Assembly: GCA_038501195.1 (NCBI GenBank)
Contig: JBBPUQ010000004.1
Location: forward strand, 5,222,001 to 5,286,000
Origin: Nemania diffusa
Taxonomy: Eukaryota; Ascomycota; Sordariomycetes; Xylariales; Xylariaceae
Reading direction: 5' to 3'
DNA: 64,000 bases
Below, one piece after another: positions 21,179 to 33,500 of the stretch (its first letter is position 1; each line of letters opens with the position of its first letter). The notes beneath the pieces are model-generated. The model was not told the DNA's origin, did no database searches, and was given only the letters and a program-made list of their open reading frames with translations. A program made the translations under genes and the position numbers.

Positions 21179-21858
21179 TATCGAAATACCTACTCAAGTT
21201 GGTGATCGAGAGAGTAGAAATCAACAAGCGCATCCGCAAGTCAAAATACGTAATAGCATGGAAGCCCCTTGTGATAGGTAGATGAGGTATCCCGTGGCGG
21301 AGGCGTAGGGGCAGGTAATCTATACATCGGCTCAAGTTGACCCTAAGTCTTCTCTAAGGTGCCTAAATGTGATATGTACTTGATCAGACTGGTAATAAAT
21401 ACAAGTTTCATGTGTCAGGTACACAGCTCCTTACAAATAAGAGAAGGTGGGCACCTACTCCGCTGAAAAGTTGGGGAATCAATTAAAAAGAGCAGGCGCG
21501 TTAAAGAAACGCGTAGGTAAGTAGGAGCCAGTGAGCGAACATCTGGGCTCCTAACTTAAAGTCCGTGCGCCCAGGGCCAATAACGCCTTGGCATTCCATC
21601 AACCCTTTTTGCTACTTGGCCAACCTCTTTTATCTTAAGCAATCTACTCTGTAGTTCGCCTCAACAATCATCTTAGTAGCAACACACTAGGCAAACTCGT
21701 TGTTATAGGTATAGGTAGGTGCATTCTCTACGCATAAGCGTACCGACCTGCTTACCTTTTGGCTATGAGCTTATCTATTAAGTAGCCTATCTCGTCTTAC
21801 GAACTACCTCCTAGATAGTCATCTCTAAGTCTCATCAGAATAACTAGTACTCATAACT
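21179..21858. promoter_or_regulatory. Divergent promoter region nkp2/eaf3
   Basis: 680 bases without coding signal between two divergent starts. It contains several TAGGTA words (near 21270, 21510, 21705-21720) and CT-rich stretches towards eaf3. Confidence 0.5.
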
Positions 21859-24514
21859 ATGGCACCGTCAAAGCAGGAAAAGGCGCCGCCTTACAGCAAG
21901 GATGAAAAGGTCCTGTGTTTTCACGGTGATCTCATGTATGAGGCCAAGATTATCGACGTCAGGGTTGAGGCAGGAAAGAAGGCCGACGATGCACAGTACC
22001 GTATCCACTACAAGGGGTGGAAAGCTAGCTGGGACGACTGGGTGACTCACGATCGTATCCGAAAGTTTACCGATGACAATAAGCAGCTTGCCTCCCAGCT
22101 CTCACAGGCTCGTATGAGAGCTCCTGGTGCTAAGGGTGGCAAGAAAGGAGCGAAACCGACCGGCTCCGAGATGAGTTCAGCACGGGGTAGTGAAGAGCGC
22201 GCCGCTGCTTCAACAAGTTTCGCCGGTAGAGGTCCGAGACGTGGACGGGATTATGAGCTAGAGACCGTAAGTTCCCTTCTTTTTTGTTGGTGTTTCTAGA
22301 GAATTAGGTGCCATCTTGAGGGTGGCCATGAAGTGGTGGAGCGTAGCTGGAACAACTCGGATATTGAACTCAAAGAATCCTGCTACAATGGCCTCCCCAA
22401 TGCCATTGATTGAACCGGCCAACATTCAATTTGGGGAGTTTAAATCATTACCTACCAATGGCTTGGTTAATGCTTCTACATTAAAGCATATGAAAACGGC
22501 TGTACCTCTATACTTCGTATTGGTTCCTTGGGGATCAAGTATCGACTATTTTCCCTGGCAGGCTATCCTGTTCTTTCCTCAGAGCCAACCACTCTCCTGC
22601 TTAACAGCATTCTCGCAGCCCATATTGCGAGAGCCTTGATTCGTTGCTCGACCAGTGGCTGGGTATTGATGCCGGAGGTGTCAGTCTACCTATCCCGCCC
22701 ATTGCATACTTATTACATAGGTCCGGCAAGCCGACTAAGCCGGTATCAAGTACTTTGGTTGTGCACTGCGATGGTGATTAACAAGTTTGCCCCATACCTT
22801 CCATACGTTCCACACGCATGTATAGTCGACAACTACGAAAGGCAATACGTCGGGAAAGGAATACTCATTACTTCGACCTACTCCTTCATCATACCCTCCT
22901 TCTCTCGCAAAACCATAACTAGGCCCAGCCTGCAGAACAACACGCCTGTCCTCTACTATATCGTGTCCTCTTTTTCAGCCTCCTTCATCAATTTCATTCC
23001 GCACAACTCTTTGGATTTTGACCGCACCATCAAAAATCTATCGACCCATAACTGGATACAATCATGAATCCAGGAGCCCTAGTCAGTGATTCTTATAACT
23101 TGACCCTTCCCTCTGAACCATCTATTGTCGGTTGCAATATGAAGTTACCAATATCACCTCCCTCAGAGTCCGCAGGCTTCGGTCGCATAGCACAACAACC
23201 AACTCTATTCAACCTTCCATCTACACATACGATTGTCCATAGTCAGTTCACTACTCACGATGGGCTATCAACTACACCCGCCGAAAATGGCGCGGAGGAG
23301 TTACCCGATCGACAAGAACCTATGGCTACTGTTATGCATCTTCGAAAGAGGCGTCATACCAGAACACCGAAGGATGTGCCCAACGTTATCCATCGTCTAA
23401 TAACACCACCCCTCTCATCGGCATCACCTAGTGTCTGTCAAACTTCACGCCGCGGACCAGTCACGCGCAAGAGAGCTGCAACCCGCAAACGTAACCTACG
23501 AGCTAAGCTTGCGAATGAAGATCTCATGATGATCAAGACGCTACCAAATGAATTACGCACTTTTCTCGAAAAGGAGATGCTTTGGTCTAACGCACAGGCT
23601 GATTCAGACTACATGCTTAGACTGCCGTCGCCAAACCACAAATATGTGGACGCAAGAAAGCGATTGATGTTAGATGACTTGCGTTTTACTTCACCGATTG
23701 TAGAGAAGGGCAGACAGAACTTCCTCTCAGCAGGGATTCCTTCTGAAAAACGCTATGCTCCATACTACGAGGCCGCCTCTTCTCCTGTTCAGCTTACAAC
23801 TTTGAGTTCGGGTGTGAACGAGACTGCTAACGACCCATCACAGGAAGAAGCCTTTCATGCTAGACCATCTATCAAGCTAATCATTCCCGATGCTATCAAG
23901 GCATTATTGGTCGATGACTGGGAGAATGTCACCAAGAATATGCAACTAGTCCCTCTTCCCCACCCGAAGCCTGTCACCAAGATTTTGGAAGACTATTCTG
24001 AATATGAGATGCCGAAGCGTGTTGCTGGCTCATCTCATGCAGATATTCTAGAAGAAACCCTTAGTGGTCTGAAAGAGTATTTCGACAAATCCCTTGGTCG
24101 CATTCTTCTGTACAAGTAAGTGAGACTGGTTGTCCCTAGTTTCGTAAATATACTTAACCACTTACAGATTTGAACGTCCACAATATGCAGACGTGCACAA
24201 GAAATGGAACTCGTCGGATCCTGAGTTCCAGGGCAAGACAGCAAGTGACATCTACGGGGCTGAACATCTATGTCGCCTCATTGGTATGTTACCTTCAATA
24301 GTTTGCCCTGCATGCCGTTCACGCCTGGTTAACTTGCTATCTAGTATCCCTCCCGGAGCTCATTGCACAAACCAACATGGACCAACAGTCAGTCAACCGA
24401 CTTCGTGAGGAGCTTGCCAAGTTTTCTACCTGGCTGTCAAAGAATGCCACCGATTACTTTGTTAGCAACTACGAAACGCCTGCTCAAGACTACGTCGACA
24501 AAGCAAAAAACTGA
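21859..24514 (+). CDS. eaf3: Eaf3/MRG15 chromodomain protein (long isoform)
   Basis: Histone H3K36me reader shared by the NuA4 acetyltransferase and Rpd3S deacetylase complexes. Exons 21859-22266, 23844-24115, 24168-24283 and 24345-24514 give 321 residues, the usual Eaf3 length. The first exon encodes the tudor/chromo barrel (VLCFHGDLMYEAKI, then YKGWKASWDDWVTHDRI) and a basic linker ending DYELET. This joins in frame to EEAFHARPSIKL, the conserved start of the MRG domain (LLVDDWENVTKN, later FERPQYADVHKKW and AEHLCRLIVSLPEL). Intron 1 is 1,577 bp, far longer than any other intron here, and holds an alternative first exon (see the overlapping feature). The other introns are 52 and 61 bp. Domain order and phase agreement make this confident. 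Confidence 0.93.
22267..23063 (+). promoter_or_regulatory. Candidate internal promoter inside eaf3 intron 1
   Basis: The 797 bases between the exon-1 donor (GTAAGT at 22267) and the ATG at 23064. It has no convincing coding exon. It ends in a CT- and A-rich stretch just before a start codon in good context (CAATCATGAA), as expected of a promoter plus leader. Promoter function is inferred from the open frame that follows. Confidence 0.4.
23064..24514 (+). CDS. Alternative chromodomain-free MRG protein from the eaf3 locus
   Basis: An ATG at 23064 opens 260 codons that read without a stop straight into the MRG exon in its correct frame (23064-24115, then 24168-24283 and 24345-24514; 445 residues). 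The new N-terminus has no domain I recognise. It is Ser/Pro/Thr-rich, then strongly basic (MHLRKRRHTRTPK, VTRKRAATRKRNLRAK). A denser, more ordered-looking part follows (NELRTFLEKEMLWSNAQAD, then PNHKYVDARKRLMLDDLRF). In the long isoform this whole block is removed as intron, using the CAG at 23841-23843 as acceptor. So the locus seems able to make one protein with and one without the chromodomain. Expression of this form is not proven; an open frame this long, in phase with the MRG exon, is unlikely by chance. Confidence 0.6.
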
Positions 24515-25636
24515 TTCAGTAATGCTTTGACTCTACATTGATCTACATTACTACTCCTATCACTTGTGTCACAATGGAAATCCTCTTGTTCAGAGGAATC
24601 TACGCATAACTCTACCACCACTAGCCATGACGCAAAGGCTAGATAAACGACTGTACCTAGACACAACTCGCAACATGTATTGGGGCCCTCGCCAGTACTA
24701 GTTTCTCGCAATTCCTCGACTGGTGATCCCCGGTGATTTCATAGCTCTGGGTATGTGCAGGGACGGTTGTGGGACTATGTCACAATCGAATCACCACCTT
24801 GTTGCTTCTTTTTCTTTGCGCAGGAGAGCCGAATCTACCTCGTCTCTTCGTAAGAAGGTAAAGAGCTATTGGCAGATGGATACAGATATTTTTCACCCCT
24901 GCCAAAGGACAACCGATCGAGGAAAAATGGTTGAGCACAGACAATGAGATTAATAACTACTCTTCATCACTGACTTGGTGAGAATAAGAGTGTATAATAC
25001 TAGCCATTAGTTTAGCAGTTTAGCTAAGCAAATAGACAGTTGCAACGTCTGGTAATTCTCCTGGTGTTTGTGCCGCTAGCCTGTCCCATTTATATATACA
25101 AACCTCAATACCAGCTTAACTTATATCCTATAACTCCTTTTCTACTCGGATTTAACGCTGATAGGTTCAAATTCGTTCTTTAACGTTAGCAACCCGGTTC
25201 GATATTCTGAGGAAAGAATAGGCCTACAGTGCTACGGTAGTTAAGAGAAGGTTTGAGAATGTGTTTTTTTTCTCTCCTGCCATTAAGCAGGGTATCAAGT
25301 TTTACAGTTTTCATATACATGCCCTAGGAAGTAGTCTTCTAGACCGGGGCGTAGCTGATAATACATCCCACAGCATCTAAACAGCCGTCGACCGACCTGT
25401 ACAGCCGTTTGTTGTTGACCGCCGACCGAGTCACAACCCCATAGCGGCCCTTTCATGCCACGACAGAGCAGCCGGCAGTTAGTTATCGTCCGTCTTCTGT
25501 GCATCCTCGCAACTGCCCCGTTGCGTAAGCAGCAGAAGCAGCAGCAACAACAACCAACTAGGCTTCGTCCACATCGTCTGCTCCCTACCCCGCCATTCCC
25601 AACCTTGCGTGGTTAAGTCAGACCAACTCATTCATC
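24515..25636. other. Convergent spacer eaf3/uL30m
   Basis: No gene supported. Contains the 3' UTRs of both flanking genes and a short Gln-like CAG/CAA-rich tract near 25528-25556. Confidence 0.5.
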
Positions 25637-25897
25637 TCACCGCGGCACGGCGCGCTCGAGATAGAAGCCGGGCTCGGGGCGGCGCTCGGCGCGCAGCTCC
25701 TTGGTGGTGAGGGCTTGCGCGACCTCCTGCACGGCGACGAGCTCCTTCACCTTCATGATCATGCCGGCGGAGTCGGGGGTCACGGGGTGGAAGACGGTCT
25801 GGCAGCGCTTGCGCAGGCCGAGGGCGGCGAGCACGCCGCGCGTGCGCTTGGGGAGGCCGATGGCGCTGCGGTGGAGGGTGATGCGGAAGAAGGACAT
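25637..25897 (-). CDS. mrpl33: Mitochondrial ribosomal protein uL30m
   Basis: 86 residues, a single exon. The sequence [20 protein letters not shown] and [19 protein letters not shown] has the uL30 pattern (RITLHRSxIGxP..., LGLRKR), and the length fits fungal mitochondrial L30 (yeast Mrpl33). It is a component of the large mitoribosomal subunit; the basic N-terminus doubles as the import region. The ATG at 25897 is the first of the conserved block; the upstream in-frame codons are Pro/Lys-rich leader sequence and not family-like. The coding sequence is very GC-rich compared with its AT-rich flanks. Confidence 0.9.
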   Translation of the reverse strand: MSFFRITLHRSAIGLPKRTRGVLAALGLRKRCQTVFHPVTPDSAGMIMKVKELVAVQEVAQALTTKELRAERRPEPGFYLERAVPR

Positions 25898-26793
25898 GGT
25901 AGGGTTTGTCTTGGTGGGGTTGTTCTGTCTTGTCCTTTTTCTCGTACGGTTGTGCCTGGGCTTTTCTTCCTCTGGCGGGTGGCTGGGTTGTGTGCTTCGC
26001 TTGTGGTAAGGGCTGTGTACGCCCCGACGAGGTATTGTTGGCTGTGAGGTATGCAATGTGTTTCCTGGCACAGCTCAGGTCGATATAGACGGGCAAGATC
26101 GCGGGGTTTGGTGGGCGCGGATATAGGCTCGACGACTACAGATACCCGGTTCAGAAGGGAATATACGTGGGTGTCGATCCTACAGGCGCCTATCGTTATT
26201 GCAGAGGCCAGGATAGGTCGGTTCAATCGTTGGTTGCGTTGGCAGTGTCGTCGCAGCGACTCGGGATTGTCACCGGGTTCGGTTCAGACGTTGGTTATCT
26301 TAAGAAACGGATGGTCAGTAATGAGGCAATACCACGCAAGCAGAACACAACAACTAAATCACACAATTGACGTAGTGCTATTCACGGGATTTCCAATGGA
26401 GTGTTAACCAATAGGGCTTCATACCTTTTGCAACGATTTGCAATATCGCGGCAGTACGTCGACTTATCTTCTAAGCTCCCATCTACCATGGAGGTTCTAA
26501 GTTTTATTTAATGTATGTGACAAATCGGGCTTAGCGCATTTTCTGCTTTTGCGCAGGCGCGGCTCACATCGTTAATTAATTAACGTGATTTATAGCAATT
26601 AAGAAAAACATGTTTTATTTAAATTATAATAACAATATATTATATATAAATAAACTGCCGAGCTTTTAAAGGGTTTATAACTCTGTTGTAACTACGAAAT
26701 TTAAAGCTAAATAGCTTTATTATTACTAGGAGAACGTAAACGAGTCGACCTTCTAGGTCGACTCACTGATCTTATTCCTCTGATGGAAAGGTT
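25898..26793. other. Spacer with an AT-rich island
   Basis: Upstream region of uL30m. From about 26570 to 26730 it is extremely AT-rich (TTAATTAATTAA palindrome at 26572-26583 and long T/A runs), directly downstream of the Uma2-like gene. No gene seen. Confidence 0.5.
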
Positions 26794-27879
26794 TTACTGA
26801 TAGCTTCCTCTCCGACGCTTAGCATCGAACGACTCTTCGCTCATAGCATCCCCGTACTCGTCGATAAACTTGACCCGGCTTACCCGAGAAGAAGGTGGTG
26901 GTGTTGCATCGGCTAAACGTTGCCGTTCCTCGGCATTAGTAACAAAGTCTGATAGCATTTCATAGCTCAAATGCAATGCGACGTTTTGAACTGGTAGCGT
27001 ATGTCGTCGGTCGGGCGGAATAAACAATTCGAATGGAAGAACGAGCTCCCCGATCGAAGCCTGCCCATCGTTCCGAAAAACTCTTGCATTTACTGCTCGC
27101 TGGACAGTAACAACGTCCTCCTCTTCTCTTGAAGTCCACAAAGATAACTGACCACTATGAGAATAACTCTGCGCCCGACGCTTTCTTTTCAAGGCATAAT
27201 GAATATCGACAAGAAGGACCGCACTAATCTCGCCTGGGTTTTCCGTCAAGTATTCACGGAATCTGTTCATAGCTTCTTTCTCCCCTTCACTGCATGCGAC
27301 TTCTATAACAACTTGTGGGTGGGAGATTCCATCATATGAAAATTGGCCGTCGGGCGATTTGATAAAACCGTCTGAGCTGCCGTAATCAGCATGGGCACCT
27401 GATTTAATGCTGTTACGAAAAGGTCGAAGTAATGGGTGTTCGCCAACAATACGATCTAGTTCTTTTTTAATCGCGTCGATTAGGGATTCTTGGAAATACT
27501 CATGCAAGGGAGTAGGTATAAGCCGTAGTGTCAGTATGCCAGTTTTCGCATTCCAGTCTTTCCGTACCGACTCGTTAAAGTACAACAGCAGGTCGTCGTG
27601 TTTCGAAAATTTCTCACAAAGATTCGTGTACCCTTGCTGGTCTCGGAGGAAGAGGGTAGGATAAGCCTCTCGGGCACGGAGCCCGCGAAAGCTATCCCAA
27701 ATGAGCTGATACGCTTGAGTTAGGTCGTCGGAGTTCTCGAGGTTAAGGTCACGGTCGCAGGCATCGTAATCGTAGGCATTTTCGCTGTCTGTCGATGGTG
27801 TGGGCGGGAGTATCATCCGGTTCGTCTGGTCGTCCGCGCAAGATCCGCTGCCGAAACTCGTGCTTAGTGTTGATGCCAT
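26794..27879 (-). CDS. Uma2-like PD-(D/E)XK-fold protein, function unknown
   Basis: 361 residues, one exon, ATG at 27879. The middle has the outline of the Uma2/PD-(D/E)XK fold: a Gly/Asp-rich stretch (SGAHADYGSSDGF), SPDGQFSY (candidate catalytic Asp), then PQVVIEVACSE (the Glu-x-Val strand), a helix (MNRFREYL) and the strand AVLLVDIHYAL. The usual Lys of the motif is not obvious (Ala-Cys at that place), so catalysis is doubtful. The N-terminus is Ser/Thr/Asp-rich and low-complexity; the C-terminus ends with a basic KRRRG, a possible nuclear signal. Proteins of this type occur as scattered families in filamentous fungi. It sits beside an AT-rich island, suggesting an accessory gene. The fold call is by eye and moderate. 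Confidence 0.6.
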   Translation of the reverse strand: MASTLSTSFGSGSCADDQTNRMILPPTPSTDSENAYDYDACDRDLNLENSDDLTQAYQLIWDSFRGLRAREAYPTLFLRDQQGYTNLCEKFSKHDDLLLYFNESVRKDWNAKTGILTLRLIPTPLHEYFQESLIDAIKKELDRIVGEHPLLRPFRNSIKSGAHADYGSSDGFIKSPDGQFSYDGISHPQVVIEVACSEGEKEAMNRFREYLTENPGEISAVLLVDIHYALKRKRRAQSYSHSGQLSLWTSREEEDVVTVQRAVNARVFRNDGQASIGELVLPFELFIPPDRRHTLPVQNVALHLSYEMLSDFVTNAEERQRLADATPPPSSRVSRVKFIDEYGDAMSEESFDAKRRRGSYQ

Positions 27880-28486
27880 ACTAGGCTAGAGAAACAACCT
27901 TGGGATAAAAGAAGATGAATGCTCGGAGTGAGGGAAAACCTATCTCAGAGGTGCTTGAAGGCTTGGTGTTGGGTGTTGGGTGTCAGGCAATTGACTTTTA
28001 AGTGGGCCCATCATCGGCGGTATTTTTCCGCTGTGTAACAAGGTGTAATTCTAATCTTCGAATAGAAATCAAATCTTCATATTTTCCTTTCCCCCTTCTA
28101 TGATAACACTATATCCAGCTACACGCAGTTGTTATTTTAGGATCGGCTGACAAGTCTACTAGCATATCCACCTATTACTGTAAACACCTGTAATCATCGG
28201 CTCCGCAAGCATCTACTATTGGTATATAAAACGCATTTTCTACAATTAGCTTCAACAGGTGTGTCCATGCAAATTGCTGAATGATTTGTCTATTAAATTT
28301 TCGGCTTGGACCAATCCTAGATCCCCTAAGTTCTTAGCATGCTTCATCGTTTCGTACAACCCAGCCATCTTGGCGAGATTCTATCATTACTCCGTTCCAC
28401 TCCCTGGCCATCTGACTGGGCCGGGCACTTAATACGAATGGCCGGCATTGGTCATCTAAAGTGTCTTGAGAACATGGTGTCTAAAT
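27880..28486. other. Spacer upstream of the Uma2-like gene
   Basis: About 600 AT-rich bases holding the promoter of the Uma2-like gene and the 3' end region of acl1. No gene seen. Confidence 0.5.
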
Positions 28487-30525
28487 CTATTTCATCGAAA
28501 CCTCTACCCGGCTCTCGCCAGTAGGCCCTGTAGTGGCCAGAGTAGGTAGGAGGTAGGTAATATCATCCCAAGGATGTCTGTACAAGCTAGTGCGCAGTCT
28601 CTTCTGGTCGAGGTAGTGGGCAATCAGACCAATGCTGCGGCCTAACACGAAAAGACCGTTTAGCACACCCATCTTCATGTAGTCTTCAGCCTCCTCGAGA
28701 CTGAATGCACCACAGCTGCGCATCAGATCCACAAAGCAGACCGCAACGCAACCGTCTACGTTCAGGATGAGGTTATCCTTCTTTGATGTTGTCACCGTCT
28801 CCACAGCTAGCGCGTAGTCTAGCAGCTTGTGGGTAGGGAAGTTGGCTAGAACGTACTCCTTGACGAGCTCCACACGCAAGTCAGGGTTATTCCGCGACTT
28901 AATGCGGTGTCCAATGCCAGGAATGAGCTTGTTCTGTTTGCGCATAGTGTCGACGAAATCACGTGGGCTCAGGCCGTTATCGGCAGCCTTGCTAAACTCT
29001 TCGGCAGCGCCGTCAAGAGCACCACCAAATCGAGAGCCAATCGTTAACAGACCGGCTACCAACGAGCTGATCAAGTCCTTTCCAGCACGGGTTGTGATGA
29101 TAGTGTTCATGGCACCAGACACAGCGGGGCCGTGATCAGCAGTGAGCATGAGAACCATCTCCAAGAACTTGGTAGCGTAATCCGGAAGACGCCGCCTGAA
29201 CCACAGGAGTGACATGACACCACCGATGCCGATGTTCTCTCTGAATACATCCGAAATGGGCATACCGGCGTACAACAGTTCTTGGCCACGGTCATCAGAA
29301 ATGGTGGAAATGAAGGCGGCAGGCTTTCGGATCAGACCAAGCTCCTGGGCCCACGAATAGTCCATGGGAATCTTAGGCACCACAGGCTCGGCAGCGGGAA
29401 CAATAGTCTTCTCCTTGACAAGCTTATCGTACACGCTCTTCACGACCTGGGGCATGTCCTCGAAGGTGTCAGGCACGTGGATACCAGCCTCCTTCATCAT
29501 CTTGTTCTTCATAGCAGCCGTCTCAAGCTGAGAGTTGGCAAAGGAACCGGCGTGACCGAATTGCACCTCGGTCTTAAACATGCTGGCGCAAGTACCGATA
29601 GCCCATGCAACAATGGGTTTAGTGATCACACCTTGCTTGACGGCATCAATCACCTTATACTCTTCAACACCACCAACCTCGCCTAGCAACACCAGGATCT
29701 TGCACTCCGGGTCCTGCTGGAATCGCAACATGTGATCAATGAAGGTGGTGCCGGGGTATCGATCACCACCGATCGCAACACCCTCGTAGACACCATCAGT
29801 GTTGTTAGCGATAATGTTGTTCAGCTCGTTGGACATGCCACCAGACTTGGAGACATATGCGACAGATCCCTTGCGGTAAAGCTTAGAGGCAACAATGTTA
29901 TCCATCATGCCACCAGTGTTACCGATCTTGAAGCTACCGGGTTTAATACCACCGACAGTAGCTGGGCCAATAATTGTAACACCCTTCTTGCGCGCAACAT
30001 GGGCAATTTCTCGCGCACGCTGTAGATCCTACCATCAACACATATTCACCATAATGGGTATGGGGGCTCACTTACGCGCTCAGGGACACCTTCTGCGATG
30101 ATAGCAATGGTCCTAATTTGCGGGTATTGCATTAGCTCCATGGTGGAGCTGTAGACACTTCGCGAAGACGCGAAGTTAACGACGACATCGACATCGGGAT
30201 GCTTTTCGATGGCCTTGTCTGTCTCCTGATAGACAGGTAGCAGGGTCTCGCTAGTTCCCCAGTACATCTTGCTGACGAACTGGCCACCAAAGGTGTAGAT
30301 GATGCCGGCGACGGAGGGCGTGGATCGTTTGCAGATGAAGTCGAAGTCCAGCATGCCCTGAACGGCGCGATTCTGGAGACCGTATACGAAGCATCTCGTC
30401 TTGTTGTTGAACAGGGCGTGTGCGGGAAGAGGGCTCAGGGGCCGGCTGGGGGCAGAGAAGCGGGTGATTTTGTCGTTAGCAGATAGCGTGGCGCCACTGG
30501 CGCCGTTAGGGGTTGCTGAGGCCAT
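28487..30525 (-). CDS. acl1: ATP-citrate lyase subunit 1 (CoA-ligase/citrate-synthase-like)
   Basis: With acl2 it forms cytosolic ATP-citrate lyase, which splits citrate with CoA and ATP into acetyl-CoA and oxaloacetate, feeding lipid synthesis and histone acetylation. Exons 30525-30076 and 30028-28487 with a 47-bp intron; 663 residues. The N-terminal part is the succinyl-CoA-ligase-alpha-like CoA-binding region ([17 protein letters not shown]). The phosphohistidine loop is [11 protein letters not shown] near residue 308. The C-terminal part is the citrate-synthase-like domain ([27 protein letters not shown]). The whole length is intact. It is transcribed divergently from acl2, an arrangement known from other ascomycetes. 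Confidence 0.97.
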
Positions 30526-33500
30526 CTTGAGTGCTCTTCTTTCTTAGCAATTCGTCGAAAATGGGTGCTGTAGATGCAAAGAGTCAGTTATATGTTCAAA
30601 AGAGCGCTGATAGAGGTCATCCATAAGATAACGAGATGCTCAAAGCACCCCCGCTCCTTGAAGTTCCAAAAGCTCAATTAAGAGTCTTTTTTGTCTGCTC
30701 TTGAAAGGCTCGCTAGGAGAATAAAGTAGTTGCGCCCCCCTCAATAGAGTAAGACTTGAGCAATTGACTCTACCAAGAAGCGGTGGGCGCTCTCCATCTG
30801 GAGCGAAGGCAACGTGAGTAGCGTCTGGAATCAAACATACCGTGACCAAGGTTGTATGTCCTCTTGAATACCCTCTGTCACGCTCAGCTTCTGCAATGAC
30901 TACACTGATTCCAATCAAATGGATACGTAGCTAGGAAAACGCAGTCGTGAATCCAGAGGATAAGATGAAGTGGTCTGAAAGGAAGTCGAGGAACTGAGAT
31001 GGATCAGGTGGGCGACAGAGGAGTTGGATAAGCTCTGACGATGACCGGGGGGATATTTTTTCTTGCACTCCCCGGGGATCCAAACACCTGTTGACCTTTT
31101 TGCTGAGGGAAGCTTGGGTGCTCCCTGCTGTTACTACCTATTAGGTACCTCGCCTTAGCGGTGTCTAGAGTGCAATGGAGGATGTTGGTGGGCATGGTGG
31201 GCATGGTGGGCATATCGGCCGCCGCCTGGCTGAGTGGTGGGTAGCACCCCGTACAGGTAGACATGTACCTATACAGCTCTATACGTACCTCGAGAAATAG
31301 ACGACCCCGCCTTACCAAAACGGGTAATGGGTCGCAAGGGCGTCAGCACCACCACGGAATCCCAGATAACTCGGCCCCCCGACGTAACTTGTTACTATAT
31401 TAGGTAGACGATCCTGATGTTATTTTGGTAGCTGGTGGCTTGCGCCTATGACCCTTTTTTCCGCCTCAGCCAGGGAGTTCTGCGATCGGTTGGTATTGAG
31501 GTTATTGAGGTATCACAACCAGGTACTCCGGTTGGATCTAAACCCTTTGAGATCGGAATAGTTGGGGTAAATTTCCTGCTGCGGACTTGTTGAATTGTCT
31601 CCACTTTAAGCCCCTCCGCTGAGACCAAACAGCCAGCACCAGCTCAGGAGAATAGTAAGATTTCGGCGACCTGCATACACTCGAAATGCTGCTGGTCCGT
31701 CATTTAGTTACCAGGTAATTGCCCCGACTATGGTCTGTGAATTGTCGGACCTCGACCACGTTCTCGGGGCACCTGTTGAATGCTGCGGGCAATCAAGCCC
31801 GACTCCCGAGAGCCCACGGACCCCGGCCGCTCCACACCGAGGACCCCTCTGTAGAACACAACAGTAGCGCACGACATAACCCCGGTAGCGAACACAAGCA
31901 CCCGTAGAAACATCTGCACGGCGTGGTTGGTACTGGTACTTTGGTTGTTCATCAAGCCATACCCCACCAAAAACACGTAAGCAGAATAGATTGGATGAGA
32001 TAATATGCGTGGCCGCTCTGCTAAACACCTGCTAAAATCTTGCGAATTCGTACTCGGGTACATAAGTTCTGTGGATGTGCTGAGGTATCCTCTATCCTAT
32101 ACTCGTTAGCGGCTACTATATTATGTACATCTATTAGCGAAAAATGAACTAATTGAAGTAGTGTAGGGCGCTCAGTATTTCTCAAACATGTTCACTCGAA
32201 CGGATTCTTTCATCCCTGTTCAGATCGGACCATCCGTGACTGCTGCCCTTGCAGGTGGTGTAGGAGTGCAGACGATTGCGATACGTTGCGGGATGGTCCC
32301 CATGAGGCAAGCCCGATATAGGGTCCGTAAACTAGACCGGAACCCGGCCGCGCAGCCCATTCCTTATCACCAAGGGCGGGTGAGATGATCGGGGGATATC
32401 CCGATAAAAGATCATGTGCCACTTAACACGGCGAATTATCACACATCCCCAAGGAATTAGCCGTCAACTCCCACTATCAAGCAACCCCGGCAGAGTAAGC
32501 AGAGGTTGATAAACTGTAAGACTCGATAACGGGTCAAGGTGTATCAACGGCGTTGCATCCCTAGTGAAGATGATGTTTTCAAATCGCAGGAGGAAGCACG
32601 CATCTAGCGACTTGAGGGATCAACCACCGTGAGCAACCTAAAATTGGAATTGGCCGAGCCGAGCCTAGAAACTGGGCAGAATGTCAAATATTGCTGCTAG
32701 TTGAATATGCCACTAGCTCCACAGGACCGTAGAAAATAGAAACGCCCGGGCGGGGTTCCAAAATGTTCAGTAAGACGATATCGGGCGGTGTGTGCATGGC
32801 TAGCTTGCCGGGCTGTAACGCACCAACCCGTCTACTTGACAGTGGGCAGGCATGTCCATTGTGTCGGTGACGAGCGACGAGGGAGTCCTGAGTATGTTGG
32901 GGAAGTACCGGTACTTCAGGAATAACTTGGAAAGCCCACGCTGCCCCAATGGTTGTGTTTTAAATTCGGGCGGTATAGCACTGTATTCCTGCCGGAATCC
33001 GATCCTGGTTTAGCGTGCCCCTCGACCTCTGTGAGCTTCAACCCAATTATTACCCGCAGCACACTAGCGCATCGAGACTCAGGGATACACCCCGCCCCGC
33101 CTGCAGCGCCAGCAAAGAGGTGCTCAGGAACAGCCTGGAGCCAAAAGTTGAGCCCCGAACCACAGGCAATAATCGGTGTGGTAGGTACCTGGGAGACGGA
33201 CTCGTAAGGGTCGTGAGGGGTCCTCCAGGCAAAGCGAGAAAAAAAAGTGAGCAACTGAGCACCACTCTGTCACTCACTACTGGCAGAAGGGGGGTCCGTC
33301 AACCAGTGGGAATCTTTTTGTGCTCACCCAAGCTAACATTTCTTGAAGGATCGGATCTCCATACCAGCTCGTCCTTGTTGCTTGCCCGTACAGCTGCCGC
33401 TCAATCGCCGCCACTGCACTACTGCACCACCACCACCGCCATCCATCTATCGCACCACCTGCCTGCTTGCTTATCCTTTTTCTTTCCACTTGGAAAGTCA

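Noticed and set aside
22528..23067. 179-codon frame within eaf3 intron 1
   Set aside because: No motif, mixed composition, and it ends just at the ATG of the alternative first exon; probably leader sequence.
25632..26096. 154-codon frame overlapping uL30m
   Set aside because: Shifted frame of the GC-rich uL30m exon, Arg/Pro-rich without pattern.
31728..32063. 111-codon minus-strand frame with a hydrophobic patch between acl1 and acl2
   Set aside because: No family resemblance, no good start context, overlapping frames in both directions.
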